Under the pieces are notes generated by a model. The model saw nothing but the letters and a program-made list of their open reading frames with translations, did no database searches and had not been told where the DNA came from. From Tritrichomonas musculus (Eukaryota > Parabasalia > Tritrichomonadida > Tritrichomonadidae), in NCBI GenBank assembly GCA_039105265.1, contig JAPFFF010000001.1:8308001-8372000 (forward strand): DNA of 64,000 nucleotides. Direction: 5' to 3'. Shown piece by piece: positions 48,983-59,764 of the stretch. A program made the translations under genes and the position numbers. How positions within the stretch are numbered: the stretch's first letter is position 1; each line of letters starts with the position of its first letter.

Positions 48983-51900
48983 ATGAAGAAGAAGGCAAAA
49001 TCGAGCCTTCATCCAAATAATTTTCTTCCAAAACTTGTCAAAAACAAAGGGAAGACAGTACGAATTTCAAATCCTTTAACAAATACACCAGCAGAAACGC
49101 CTCGTAAAGGTTTATTAGATCAAGAAAAAACAATAACTGAAGTTTCAATTGTAATTCAACCACAAGGAAATACAATTGACTTAATACCAGAAATAAAAAA
49201 CGATAACGAGGATATAAATCAAATTCATCTTGATGTTAACAATAAAAATTTGTCTCAGAAAGATATTTCAATCGACTCATCTGAAATTAATAAATTTAAT
49301 ATTGAACGTAAAGCGCCAGAAACAACAGAAGATGTTCAATATCAACTTGATTCATTACAAGAACTCCAAAATCATATATTTCAACTTATAGAAATCATTA
49401 GCTACATTGTTTCGAATAATTATTCTCAAATTATTACAGAAACAAATTTAAATATGGAAGCAAATTCCATGTATAATCAATTCAGACATTTTTATTCGTG
49501 CTCAACAAATTATTTTAATACTCTTTATAAAATGTTGGAGCAGAGTCCTGAAGATCGAAAAAAAAAATCAGTTCCACTATCTGATGTAAAATCCGTTTCA
49601 TTTTCATTTTGTGAGAAATGGAAAGAAATTATCGAAATATTTAAAATTATTGAAGAGAATTGCTTACTTTCACTTTCCGAGTACATATTAATCAAATTTA
49701 AAACAATAAATAATACAATTGCCGAGATTACCGCCAACAATCGCAAAGATACAGTTCACGCTGAAACATTACTAGAAACAAGTGGAAAACTACGACAACT
49801 AATCAACAGATTAAATCACAGCATTCAAGAAATGCTACAACACACATCGCTTCATAATTTAGATAAAGGACTAGTTAATGTCCATATTACAGATATAAAA
49901 GCTTTTATTCAAGTATATAATAATGCACACTTTCGAGAGTTTCCCAAAAGTGGATGGAATTCAATCGCTTTATCACAATATAAATCGTCAGTTATTGCTA
50001 CTTTTAGTGATATAATTAAAGGATTAAAAGTATGCTGCGCAATGAAGGATAAAATGGTAAATATATTTGATGAAGTAGCCATTATTCAAAAATATTTAAA
50101 TTCAATTGTGTCATCTTTAGATTTACCTCAAACAATTATAAAAGCTGTTGCAAAATCGCCACCTAGAGCAGAAAAAGTTGAAGATATTGATCCTCTTGAA
50201 AAGATTAAACAATATGTTGGCGGAACTGAGGTTTCTGTTGTTGTCTGTTCAAAGATCGAAGATTTTATTGAAAACATTCAATTAAAATTGGCCTTACCTT
50301 TTGATAATCCAAAATTGAATGTCTGGGACCGTTTAAATAATCTTCAAAAATCTTTATTTAGGAAAATTGAGCTCGTTCATGAAAGAGAAAACGATATAGA
50401 GGCATTAAAAAGAAATATAACTGAACAAGGACAAGAAATGGCGAAGATGATTGAAGAAGCTCAAGAAAAAAACGCAGAAAACGCAATAATTCAAAAAGAA
50501 CTGAGAAAAAAAGTAAATGAATTAACTGAACAACTGGAAAAAGTAACTAAAGAAAGAGATGAAGCTCTTTTAAAAATTGAGAAAAAAGATAATTATATTC
50601 ATGATTTAAAAAATGATAAAGTTAACCTAAAAAATAAAGAATGCCTTGAAAAAATCGGTTTAAAAATGGGCCAAATGATGAATAATAACGAAAAAAATTT
50701 CGAATTTCATAAAGATGATGATGATATTCAAGATGTTGATAAAATGAGCGTTTTTGTTGTCCAAAAAAGATGTAAAACATGCAAAGAATTCAAACTATTA
50801 CAAAAACAATTAAATGACGCATTAAAAGGAGTTATTGACTTTAAAAATGGGGAATCAATTTTATCTGTTGTAAATAGATTAACAAGTGAAGTGACCACTT
50901 TACGAAACAAAAATGAAGAATTTTTAAATCAAATTGAAAAACTTTCACAAACCAATCAAAATTTAACAAATGAAATACAAATCTTAAAGAAAGCAATTTT
51001 AAGCGTTTTATTGAAATCAAGTTTATTTGATAAAGACTCAATTGAAGGAAAGACTCCAGATGAATTATTACTCATGATCATTGAAGTTTTAAAAGACATC
51101 GAAAGGAGACATCAAGAAGAACTAAAACAGAAAGAGAAGGAAATGCTGATACACGAAGCTGAAAAATTGAGAGAAATTTCGGAAAAAATAAAAAATAATA
51201 ATAATGAAGAAGAAGAGAATGATTCATTTATAAGAAATAACATATTGTACATGGATAAGTCAACTAGCACCATTTTTGACGATTCAAACAGTATTGCCCA
51301 AGATATCATATCGGAGATTAAATTGATTAAAGATCAATTGAAAAAAAAGCAGAAAGAAATTGAATCAAAAAACATGACCTTGAAAAAGATTCATAATTGG
51401 ATGAGTAAAATGTCGCAATCGCCTTCAAATGAGGAAAACATAACTGATCGATCATTTGATATATTAATGAAAGCTGTTGAAAACCGTCCAAACCCACTTA
51501 AAGCATCATTATCCAAAGCAACAAGCGAACTTAATCACGTTGGTTCCGAACTTCTTCTTTTTGCCACTCGAATGGATGGATTTCTTGATCAAAAAACTCC
51601 GCCTATTGATTCTGAGCCGTTAACAGTATTGAATTACATATTGAAAAAATTTGAGGGTCTTTTCAAATTAATTGAAAAATTAAATTCTGAAAAAAAAAAC
51701 TTTTTGGGTGAAAGCAAAACGATAGAAATTTGTTTAAGGTCAATATGTAAGCAAGCCGCACGTTTAAATGAAATTGAGAACTTTGATGTCGATAATTTGT
51801 CTTTAACTCAATTGGCCTATCAAGGCCAATCTTTGATCGACGACCTTGGAAATCTTGATGAGAAAAAACGGTTTATTCCGGTTTGCGAGGTGAATTTAAT

Positions 51901-52267
51901 GACCAAAAATATGCGTAAAATTGCAAAGGTCAATTCAATTGACCCTATGAGATATTTGCCACTTTTGTCCCAATGCATGAACCGTTATTATACGTCACTT
52001 GTCGAAATTGACAAGTTTGAATCTCCTCTCAATTCTCTCTTTGGCTTGTTCGACTTCAAAAGAGAATCGGTTGTATTGAATTCTGACGACTTTTTCTTAA
52101 TGAGAGAACACATTTTTGAATTGAATGCTATTTTGGGGAAAATGCCCGACAGCCAGATGACCCAGTCCCTCGTTCACGTCCTTAAGTGCCTGATTGCAAT
52201 CTGCTCCTTCCTCATCTCTTCGGTGGCTTCAATTGGATTTGGACTTCAAATCGACACCGTCCTTTAA
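48983..52267 (+). CDS. Large coiled-coil protein
   Basis: The product is 1094 residues. Residues 1-110 are basic and disordered, 115-420 helical, about 455-560 a strong coiled coil (ALKRNITEQGQEMAKMIEEA, LRKKVNELTEQLEKVTKERD), and 640-810 further coiled coils. The end (820-1094) is helical with more hydrophobic residues. A short Cys pair, RCKTCKEFK (about 595), lies between coils. No motor, membrane or enzymatic motif is seen. Such proteins are plentiful in trichomonads and are usually assigned to cytoskeleton or Golgi tethering; neither can be shown here. The last 300 bp are richer in G and C than the rest. ATG 48983 follows a short AT-rich leader. Confidence 0.8.
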   Translation: MKKKAKSSLHPNNFLPKLVKNKGKTVRISNPLTNTPAETPRKGLLDQEKTITEVSIVIQPQGNTIDLIPEIKNDNEDINQIHLDVNNKNLSQKDISIDSSEINKFNIERKAPETTEDVQYQLDSLQELQNHIFQLIEIISYIVSNNYSQIITETNLNMEANSMYNQFRHFYSCSTNYFNTLYKMLEQSPEDRKKKSVPLSDVKSVSFSFCEKWKEIIEIFKIIEENCLLSLSEYILIKFKTINNTIAEITANNRKDTVHAETLLETSGKLRQLINRLNHSIQEMLQHTSLHNLDKGLVNVHITDIKAFIQVYNNAHFREFPKSGWNSIALSQYKSSVIATFSDIIKGLKVCCAMKDKMVNIFDEVAIIQKYLNSIVSSLDLPQTIIKAVAKSPPRAEKVEDIDPLEKIKQYVGGTEVSVVVCSKIEDFIENIQLKLALPFDNPKLNVWDRLNNLQKSLFRKIELVHERENDIEALKRNITEQGQEMAKMIEEAQEKNAENAIIQKELRKKVNELTEQLEKVTKERDEALLKIEKKDNYIHDLKNDKVNLKNKECLEKIGLKMGQMMNNNEKNFEFHKDDDDIQDVDKMSVFVVQKRCKTCKEFKLLQKQLNDALKGVIDFKNGESILSVVNRLTSEVTTLRNKNEEFLNQIEKLSQTNQNLTNEIQILKKAILSVLLKSSLFDKDSIEGKTPDELLLMIIEVLKDIERRHQEELKQKEKEMLIHEAEKLREISEKIKNNNNEEEENDSFIRNNILYMDKSTSTIFDDSNSIAQDIISEIKLIKDQLKKKQKEIESKNMTLKKIHNWMSKMSQSPSNEENITDRSFDILMKAVENRPNPLKASLSKATSELNHVGSELLLFATRMDGFLDQKTPPIDSEPLTVLNYILKKFEGLFKLIEKLNSEKKNFLGESKTIEICLRSICKQAARLNEIENFDVDNLSLTQLAYQGQSLIDDLGNLDEKKRFIPVCEVNLMTKNMRKIAKVNSIDPMRYLPLLSQCMNRYYTSLVEIDKFESPLNSLFGLFDFKRESVVLNSDDFFLMREHIFELNAILGKMPDSQMTQSLVHVLKCLIAICSFLISSVASIGFGLQIDTVL

Positions 52268-52400
52268 AAAAATAATTTTCTTGAAGTTTGAAGAAAAAAA
52301 TTTCTCTGAATGGTTGCATACAATTTTTTTGTTGTTGAATTTTATTAGTTATTCATTTTGTAATTTTAATATATGAATGCTTTCAAACCGCCTTTTTTAT

Positions 52401-52530
52401 GGAAACATCAAATTGAATTGATTATCTGCTGCTTTCGCTTTTTTTTGGAAACATCAAATTGATTTATTGTTTTCTGCTTTCGTTATTTTTTTATCAATTT
52501 TTTGGGAACATTTAATTGAATGATTATTTG
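52401..52530 (+). repeat. Short tandem repeat with ggaaacatcaaattga units
   Basis: ggaaacatcaaattga begins units at 52401 and 52447, each followed by a tctgctttcg-type word. A third, weaker unit starts near 52504 (gggaacatttaattga). The period is 46 to 58 bp. It lies about 130 bp after the coiled-coil gene's stop, so it may be in its 3' flank. Confidence 0.65.
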
Positions 52531-52621
52531 AAAGATGAAGTATCATTGTAACCATTCAATGATGAATGCAGCCAATGACAAATTTACATTGTATTTAATT
52601 TTTATATATAGAATAAAAGTG

Positions 52622-52660
<39 letters not shown>

Positions 52661-53199
52661 TGTCAATATTTTATTCAATCATCAAATATTTCGAAAAATC
52701 ACTTTTCTCTGATCAGTAGGTGCTTTAAATTACTATTCTATTATATTTCATGTTTAAATAATTCATTCAAGCTTTTAAATATTTCCAATCTAACAGTAAT
52801 ACGATAGTAACTTTTTAAAAAGTGAAATTGAATTATACTGTCAGATTGAAATAGATAGAGTTGTTTTTCAATTAATCACTTCATTGCTTTTTTTCATTAA
52901 GTGCAAGTAAAGTTAATGATTAAAATAGTTGAAACATGTTTGTTATATCTAGTCTCTAGAAATTCGAATTATTACAATCTTTTTGAGAAGCCCAAAACGT
53001 ACCATTTCAGAACATGCATGTTTGTTACGAGAATTTTTAAAAAATAAGCCAAATTTGATTGTTTTTTGATTGAGTAAAATCACAAGTAATGAATGCTGAA
53101 ATTTTTTATGGCAATTAAACATCTGAAAAGAAAAAAAGTGTTCAATTGTTTAGATTACTTTCAAGATCTTTATAAATGCTATTGCCAAACAAGCTAAAA

Positions 53200-53920
53200 A
53201 ACAACGAAAATTCACTCACTTTAATCTTGTCTTCTTCAGCATAATCAAGGACGAATGGAGTGTGAAGTCCTCCATAGGTCTATTAAGGCCAATCGGTTGC
53301 ATTGAATGAAAGTGAATCGCATTTGAACTTCGCATTTACCAAGTATTCGTGCATGAAACCTCCAAAATCAGAAGATGAAAAGTAAAGTCAGTTGCAGAGA
53401 CTTGAATGCTTCAGTTGACAAGAAAATGATCAAAGATTCGAATGACAAAAGTGTCACCGATAACTTTGGCATGACCAGAGCATTTCAGTTCATCAAAGTA
53501 TGTCTTATTAATAGGTCTTTGAAACTCTCAAAAACCTATCTTTTTGACAATCTGACTTTTTGTGTGTATTCAATTGAGAGAGAAAACGATAGGAAAAATG
53601 GCACCCCTCTAAATTGACTAAATCGACGGTTATGGTTAGGGTAACCGTTTCTGCTTTTGAGAGGAAAATGGTCAGATCATCAATGTAGATTTTCTTTGCT
53701 CTGAAATATTTGAATGTGTCATAACTGCTCCCATTGAATTGACCGGTATCTGGAATGACAATGAAAGGTCAATGAAGATCTTTTTTGTCAGCTTTTTCTG
53801 AGCCTCAATGATGCCGTATCGTGGTGGTTATTTGTAGCACTTCAAAAATAGCAGATTCTTCTTTATCTTTGTCAATTCGACGCTTTTTTAACATATTAGC
53901 ATTGAAGGCTAATTCGCCTT
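53200..53920. pseudogene. Decayed former coding segment, family unknown
   Basis: This stretch is clearly richer in G and C than its flanks and has coding-like word usage on both strands, but only short frames. On the minus strand YGGLHTPFVLDYAEEDKIKV can be read near 53215-53275, and on the plus strand an 80-codon frame covers 53375-53617. I do not recognise a family. It looks like an old gene copy or old mobile-element remnant. Confidence 0.35.
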
Positions 53921-56339
53921 TATTACAAAGCAAGGGAAAAATTCATTTAATTTCTTTCTTTTTTTTTTATTTACTTGATAACTACACTCCAGTTATTCTT
54001 TTTTGTGTAAATAATTGATTAATTGAATACTAATGATTCAAATGCTGTTTCATCAATGAACGATTTTATCTTTTGTAATAACTCATGATCATTCATATCT
54101 ATATATGAAAAGCACAAAATGTTTGGATTGAATGTTTTTAAAATATTTTGATATATTTTTCTTTTTTTTATTTCCTATAAACACTTTTTCTAGAGTGTAA
54201 ATTAAAATTTTATTGTATTATCATTTAATCTAGATGATAGTTATTGGTAAAAATCACAAAAACAATCAACAATATTTAAGTCTTTATTCTTTATACAATT
54301 GGCATCTTTTAAGTCAGTCATAAAACTAAAGACATACTAAGTATCATATTTTTTATTATATTTGGTATGCTCATTCTGCTTTCATCTGTTTTTTTTTTTT
54401 AGAATGAAATTAATCTTTTAAAATATCTCATATTTCATTAATAGAATTATTATCGATATATGCAGAATCATATTTTACAAGATTTTTAGATCTCATTAAA
54501 TTATACTAATTCCAATATTGAATAATTTATAGAATGAGAAATTTAATGAATATTTATCTTGGTTTTGTATGAATGAATAAGGATTTATTTTATATTTAGA
54601 AAATTTTGGTTTACTTTATTATTTGCTTTATTGAGTATTTTGATTTTATATTTGAAAAAAATTGAGTATTTTTGAGACCAGATAATTACCCATGTTTTCA
54701 CCTTTGACTATGAGTTTTCCACTTTTGAAAGAAAACAGTGAAATGAGTATTTCAATTTTTTCTATATAGCATATCATTTATGATGTCATATTAATTTTTG
54801 AGAATATTCAAAATATGATCGTTGTGTAAAAAATACGTTATTTAAAAATTTTCACTTCATTTTTTCCTTTTTTTTTTAACAAATTTGTTTATTTCAGAAG
54901 CTCAAATATGAAACTTTTATATATTGCTTGATCCTCTTTTGTTTAATGGTAATAACTCAAAATTTTTGATTTTCCAATCATATTTGATTTACAAATATTT
55001 CGACCAATAAGATCAATTGAAAAGTCAAAATAAAAAATGAAAATACTGTATTTATAAATTTTTAGATAAACATATGATCACCAAAATCTTACATTTTTGG
55101 TTCAAAAAGTTCAATATTCATATCCATTTTTATAGCCATTGAAGCATTTTCGACAAATTTGTTTTTTTAAAATTTTTTATTTATTGGAAGAATTTTTCAA
55201 AAAACAAAAAAAAGTGATTTTTAATTTTTCATCGACCATATTATTTCTTTTTTATCACAACGGTTTTTTGGATTCATGAAAAATAAACATGATATTTATT
55301 TATCACAAGAGTTAAACTCTTTTTTTTTTTTAGTTATTTTAAAATGATAATTAAAAATAATAATTCGGAAAATTTTATGAATAGCTTTATATTAATATTT
55401 GATCTATTTTAAGAAAAGAGAAACTATTAATTAGCATAATTTTATAATGATTTATACTCTCATTAAGTCATCATCAAAGAAAAAAAATCATTATATCACT
55501 GCTTTTAAAAATTGTTTTTTCATTGTTAATAATAATTTTTTATATATTTAAGAAATTTAACAAATAATAAAAATATCGTTTTTCAAATAAAAAACAATGA
55601 GATATTATTAAAAAAAATATGAATTTTAGATACTCAATTATTCAATGATAAAATCATTGAAAAAGATGCAACTATCAATAATTCACAATTTCTAATTTAA
55701 AATATTCAAAAATTCAGATAAATCGCATTGTTACTCCATTTTAAATCATATTTTCATATTCATTTCACATCATAACTTGAACTAATTATCAAATAAAAAG
55801 CTTCTCTTTTATTTGGAATATTAAAATTAGTATTAATTCAGACTATTTTTATTATTATTTTATTTATTTAAAAATATATAATAAACATTTTTTAATAGTA
55901 TCAATTTAAACTAAAAGACTATTTGAAAAATCAGAAAAAACTTTTTTCATGAACAAAAATAAAAAATAAATTTTTTTTTCAAATTAAAAAATGAATTAAA
56001 ACTGCTATTTAACTTAATTCAAGTTTTATTTTGCTTTTAAATTATTTTTTAAACTTTCTTTTTCACTTAGTAAAAAAAAAAAAAAAAAAAAAAAAATGAT
56101 GAGTAAGAGCCATGAAAGATAAATTTTAACAAGCCGTGTTTGATTTTTCACCATATAATTCACCTTCTGAAGTCGAAATTTGAAATAGTTAAAAAAAAGA
56201 AAAATATATATATATATTAAAATGAAATTATTTTTAAATAATATTTCTTATGAATTTTATTCATTTATGATTTATATTCTTAATTGGTATTATTTAAAAA
56301 ATAAAAATCAAAGATAAAGATAAAAATTTATTAAAATAA

Positions 56340-58592
56340 TTAAGAAGAATTGTCTTCATCACTAGATGGATGGTAATCAGTGTCATCGGTATTTGTTATT
56401 TCTTCTAATTCATCTGATGATTCAGTATTTACATTAGATGATAACTCATTATCGTTTGAGAATCCAGGAATTTTCCACCCCTCTTCGAGAACCTTTATGT
56501 TCATTCTCTTCCAAATATTTTTCAGCATTTTATAAATATATTTATATCTCGCAATGTCTTCTGGTATTGCATTTTTTTTTTCATAATTTGCTATTTCTTT
56601 TTTTAATACACCAAATACTCTGATGTCGAGGGGCTGGTACTTACCAGTCCCACATGCTGGCACATAAATTAATTTGATTCCTAACCTTTTAGCTTCTTTT
56701 CTGACTTCCTTATCAAGGTGGGATTTGTAAACGTCAAAAACAAGTGCAAATGGCTCATCATTCATTTTCTTTGAGAGCCATTTCAGATATTTCACCATGA
56801 CTTCTCTATTTGTCCATCCACTTGGTGAATGGACAATTAATTCCTTATCTTCTTCTTCTTTCTCTTCATCTATTTCACTGTTCCATTCTTCCTCTTCTTC
56901 TTCTTCTTCTGTGTCTTCAACTCCATACTTCTTCTCTGATAATTTAGTTTTTCCCTTGGCTACAATAACCAAGGGAATTCTTTGTTCTAACTGCATTTGA
57001 ATCGATGCAATAACTGTTGTTCCCTCTTTTGCATTAAACTTCTCCCCTCTAACAACTTCTCTTGTTTCTTGATTTTTAATGCCGACTACTTTTTGTTCAA
57101 AATTGTAAGTATGGATGAAGGTTTCATCCATATTGATTATTCTTGATGCTCCATATTTTGCTACTGCTTTTGCAAGAGCTTTTAAGTATTTTTTAACAAA
57201 TCTCATATTAACCTCTCCTCGCCTTTCGTTATGAGGTTTGCGCATACTAAGTCCATGTCTATCTAAAAACCGCCTGCACCAAGATAAGCTAGCTGAAAAA
57301 TTTCGCATTTGAACCTCGTTCATTAGTATATGTGGTGTATCACTTGCGATATCGAATAAACTTTGAACCTTTTCTTCAAAATTAGAGATAATAATTTCTC
57401 CATTTTCGTCGAAAGGCCATTTATGTTGGCGAATAGATTTGATTATAAGATATCTTGTTGCCAAAGAAATTGGACTATAATATTTCTTAATGGCCATCCC
57501 AGCAACATCTAATAAGGTAACGACTTCTTTGTTATTTATTCTTTTGATAATTTCTGTGGCCATTTCGTTTTCCTCAAAATCAGAAAATGATCCAAGAAGC
57601 ATTGTGTTGAAGTTATAACTTTTTATTGTTTCTTTATGGCGAAGGACCATGTCGCTTTTCGGTAAGGATCTGAATTTATCGTAACATTGTTTTCCAGATC
57701 TTCCAACCATATGCTTCGATACCTTGATCCAATCTATATTATGCTTATTAGAAAGTATTTCTCCTGTTGAAAGGCCCCGATTTATAACATTTATTAGTTT
57801 ATCAGTTTCGTCAGATGACCAAGGACCATTCATGCATATCAGTCCATTTTGAGGAATACGATATTGTTTATTGTATTTTAAATCTTCATCTTTCACAATA
57901 TCGTATTCCAAGTTTAACAGATCAATTATGTTATTGAAATTAAAATTACTTTTTCCTCTAGATTTTATTAATGTGAATGCAGTCTGGCAAATGTTTTTGA
58001 ATGATTTTAAACTAACTTTATTAAGTCCTTTGTAATGCTTTTCCATCTCTTTCTTCAATGATTTATAATTGTTGTATGAATGTAAAAGGTGTGCTTCATA
58101 ACATTTTTCCAAAAATTCATCCGTTACTATGAAATGCTGAGATTCATAATTTGCATTTGAATTATCTGTGTTATTAATAATACTTAACGACGAATTAGGC
58201 TGGATTGAAGGATTTGTAAATGAATTTGGCTGTCCAATACTAGATTTGATTTGGACTTGAGGAAGAGTAAAATATTGATGACTCAAAGATTGCGAAGTAT
58301 TCTCTGTGTTATTATTAATAATACTTAACGACGAATTAGGCTGTCCAATACTAGATTTGATTTGGACTTGAGGAAGAGTAAAATATTGATGACAAAAAGA
58401 CTGCGAAATATTTTGATTTTGCTGATTCTTCTTTGAGTTTAGAAGGTCTTGAAAAGAGCTTATTAGATTTTGCGCAGAACTGTTTTGAGGCTTTGATAAT
58501 ATGTCATCGAAATGTTCTTCGCTATTGTCTGAATTATCATCTAGGAACCTGTATAGAGAAGCAAATGCTTGTAAAACATTACGTGAACTCAT
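56340..58592 (-). CDS. Transposase with Myb-like and DDE domains
   Basis: The product is 750 residues in one open frame. Residues 1-130 are low complexity, with a 37-residue direct duplication (HQYFTLPQVQIKSSIGQPNS in both). At about 253-312 is a Myb/SANT domain (NGPWSSDETDKLINVINRGL, WIKVSKHMVGRSGKQCYDKF). About 430-475 is a helix-turn-helix region (SLSWCRRFLDRHGLSMRKPH). The DDE_1/pogo-type catalytic core follows: NMDETF (Asp near 488), FDVYKSH (Asp near 618) and QPLD (Asp near 656), giving a DD35D spacing. An acidic Glu-rich insert (about 555-585) sits inside the core, and the tail is acidic. All catalytic acids are present, so it should cut and rejoin the 38-bp TIRs. A Myb domain before a DDE core differs from the CENP-B-type start of most pogo transposases. 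Confidence 0.88.
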   Translation of the reverse strand: MSSRNVLQAFASLYRFLDDNSDNSEEHFDDILSKPQNSSAQNLISSFQDLLNSKKNQQNQNISQSFCHQYFTLPQVQIKSSIGQPNSSLSIINNNTENTSQSLSHQYFTLPQVQIKSSIGQPNSFTNPSIQPNSSLSIINNTDNSNANYESQHFIVTDEFLEKCYEAHLLHSYNNYKSLKKEMEKHYKGLNKVSLKSFKNICQTAFTLIKSRGKSNFNFNNIIDLLNLEYDIVKDEDLKYNKQYRIPQNGLICMNGPWSSDETDKLINVINRGLSTGEILSNKHNIDWIKVSKHMVGRSGKQCYDKFRSLPKSDMVLRHKETIKSYNFNTMLLGSFSDFEENEMATEIIKRINNKEVVTLLDVAGMAIKKYYSPISLATRYLIIKSIRQHKWPFDENGEIIISNFEEKVQSLFDIASDTPHILMNEVQMRNFSASLSWCRRFLDRHGLSMRKPHNERRGEVNMRFVKKYLKALAKAVAKYGASRIINMDETFIHTYNFEQKVVGIKNQETREVVRGEKFNAKEGTTVIASIQMQLEQRIPLVIVAKGKTKLSEKKYGVEDTEEEEEEEEWNSEIDEEKEEEDKELIVHSPSGWTNREVMVKYLKWLSKKMNDEPFALVFDVYKSHLDKEVRKEAKRLGIKLIYVPACGTGKYQPLDIRVFGVLKKEIANYEKKNAIPEDIARYKYIYKMLKNIWKRMNIKVLEEGWKIPGFSNDNELSSNVNTESSDELEEITNTDDTDYHPSSDEDNSS
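58228..58449 (-). repeat. 111-bp in-frame direct duplication in the transposase gene
   Basis: ggctgtccaatactagattt recurs at 58228 and 58339, and the following sequence to about 58300 and 58410 is nearly the same. The period of 111 bp equals 37 codons, so the frame is kept. The few differences between copies suggest a moderately recent event. It affects only the low-complexity N-terminus. Confidence 0.7.
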
Positions 58593-58980
58593 TATTTATT
58601 ATATTATTTCTTAAATTAATTTAAGAAAAACCAAAATATCTAAAGTGAGAGAAATAAAGGGGGTCAATTCAAAAAATAATTAATTTCAAGGGAAAACGAT
58701 AATAAAAATTTATTTTGAGAAAAAAATATTTGAAAAATTTTTTTTTCTTAAAATTATATTTTCTGAAAAAATATTCAATTTTTTCTTAACTTGATCGTCA
58801 ACCCCTATTTTATTGAATGTGACCCCTATTTTTTTGGGGCACTTTATAATAGAAATTATATTTCATATCACTGCCGCTAGGTTTATCTTAATTTATTACT
58901 CACATTTTGCTAGATTTGGTTTTGAATTAATCTGGCTTTGATTATTTTTGGTTTGTCTTTGATTAATTAATTCTAAATTC

Positions 58981-59234
58981 AAAAATTTTAAATTATTAGA
59001 TAATTCATCACCGGAAAATTTTTGTGAAATCAAAAAGTAAAATAAATTTGTGTATTGATGTACATTCAGTATGAAGATGATCTTCGTTTGCTTTGAGTTT
59101 TAAATTTAAAAATTTTAAATTGTTAGATAATTCATCACTTAAACATAATTTTTTGAAATCAAATAGTAAAATACATTTGTGTATTAATGTACATTTAGTA
59201 TGAAGATGTTCTTCGTTTGTTTTGAATTCATTAG
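58981..59234 (+). repeat. 127-bp tandem duplication inside the transposon
   Basis: Two adjacent units start at 58981 and 59108 with aaaaattttaaatt, ttagataattcatcac, aaatttgtgtatt, gatgtacatt and atgaag-atcttcgttt in the same order. They differ at roughly one base in ten. It is non-coding, between the right TIR and the transposase start, where many Tc1/mariner elements carry transposase-binding repeats. Confidence 0.75.
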
Positions 59235-59764
59235 ATCATAAAAATAAATTTATATTTGGTACTTTTTTACCTTGTTAAAAGTATCACTTTTTTACCGTGA
59301 AAATACGATTTCTATTGCAATCTATTACTATTAGCTCAATTTAACAGAATTTTGTCTGATCCTTTGGCCTTCATCTAATTGATAATCCCTATTGAATTTG
59401 AAAGATAAAATTTGAATATCATCTTTCAAATATTCAAATATTATCATTCTAAATAAATATATTTTCAATTATCTTTATTTCATCCAATTAAAATTATAAA
59501 TTTATATGATTTTTAGTTTAAATATATATTGATAAAAATAATATTCCCTTTTAATTTTACCAAAATTTAAAAATAACCAAATAATTCATGAAAAAAGAAA
59601 TGTCAATTCACTTTTAACTTAATTTCATTATCTTCATGAAATTATATCAAAAAAAGATGAAGTGACATGAATTGAATAAACCTAAGAAAAGTGGAAAACT
59701 CATAGTCAAAGGTGAAAACATGGGTATTCAATTTTATATTTTAATATGTACGTTTAATTCTCAA

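Larger units (their letters stand above)
52268..54686. other. Gene-free region with tandem repeats and a coding relic
   Basis: 2.4 kb between the coiled-coil gene and the Tc1/mariner-type element. It contains a short tandem repeat (52401-52530), a T-tract of nearly 30 bases (about 52625-52652), a higher-GC relic of former coding DNA (53200-53920) and plain AT-rich sequence. Confidence 0.5.
54689..59724 (-). mobile_element. Complete-looking 5.0-kb Tc1/mariner-group transposon
   Basis: The ends are perfect 38-bp inverted repeats: cccatgttttcacctttgac onward at 54689-54726, and the exact complement at 59687-59724. TA flanks both sides (54687-54688 and 59725-59726), the target duplication typical of Tc1/mariner/pogo elements. 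The single gene is the intact transposase at 56340-58592 on the minus strand. The 1.6 kb left and 1.1 kb right non-coding parts are AT-rich, with a 127-bp duplication and a small hairpin (gtgacccctatttttttggg, about 58820) upstream of the gene. Perfect TIRs and an open frame suggest a recent insertion and possibly an active copy. Confidence 0.88.

Noticed and set aside
53620-53665. Telomere-like ttaggg near 53635
   Set aside because: A single hexamer inside a short hairpin (ggttatggttagggtaacc); no tandem array.
59672-59764. Longer start for the TPX2-like protein
   Set aside because: The extra residues are a translation of the transposon's terminal repeat, and the farthest start is a TTG. 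The conserved protein begins at 59765.
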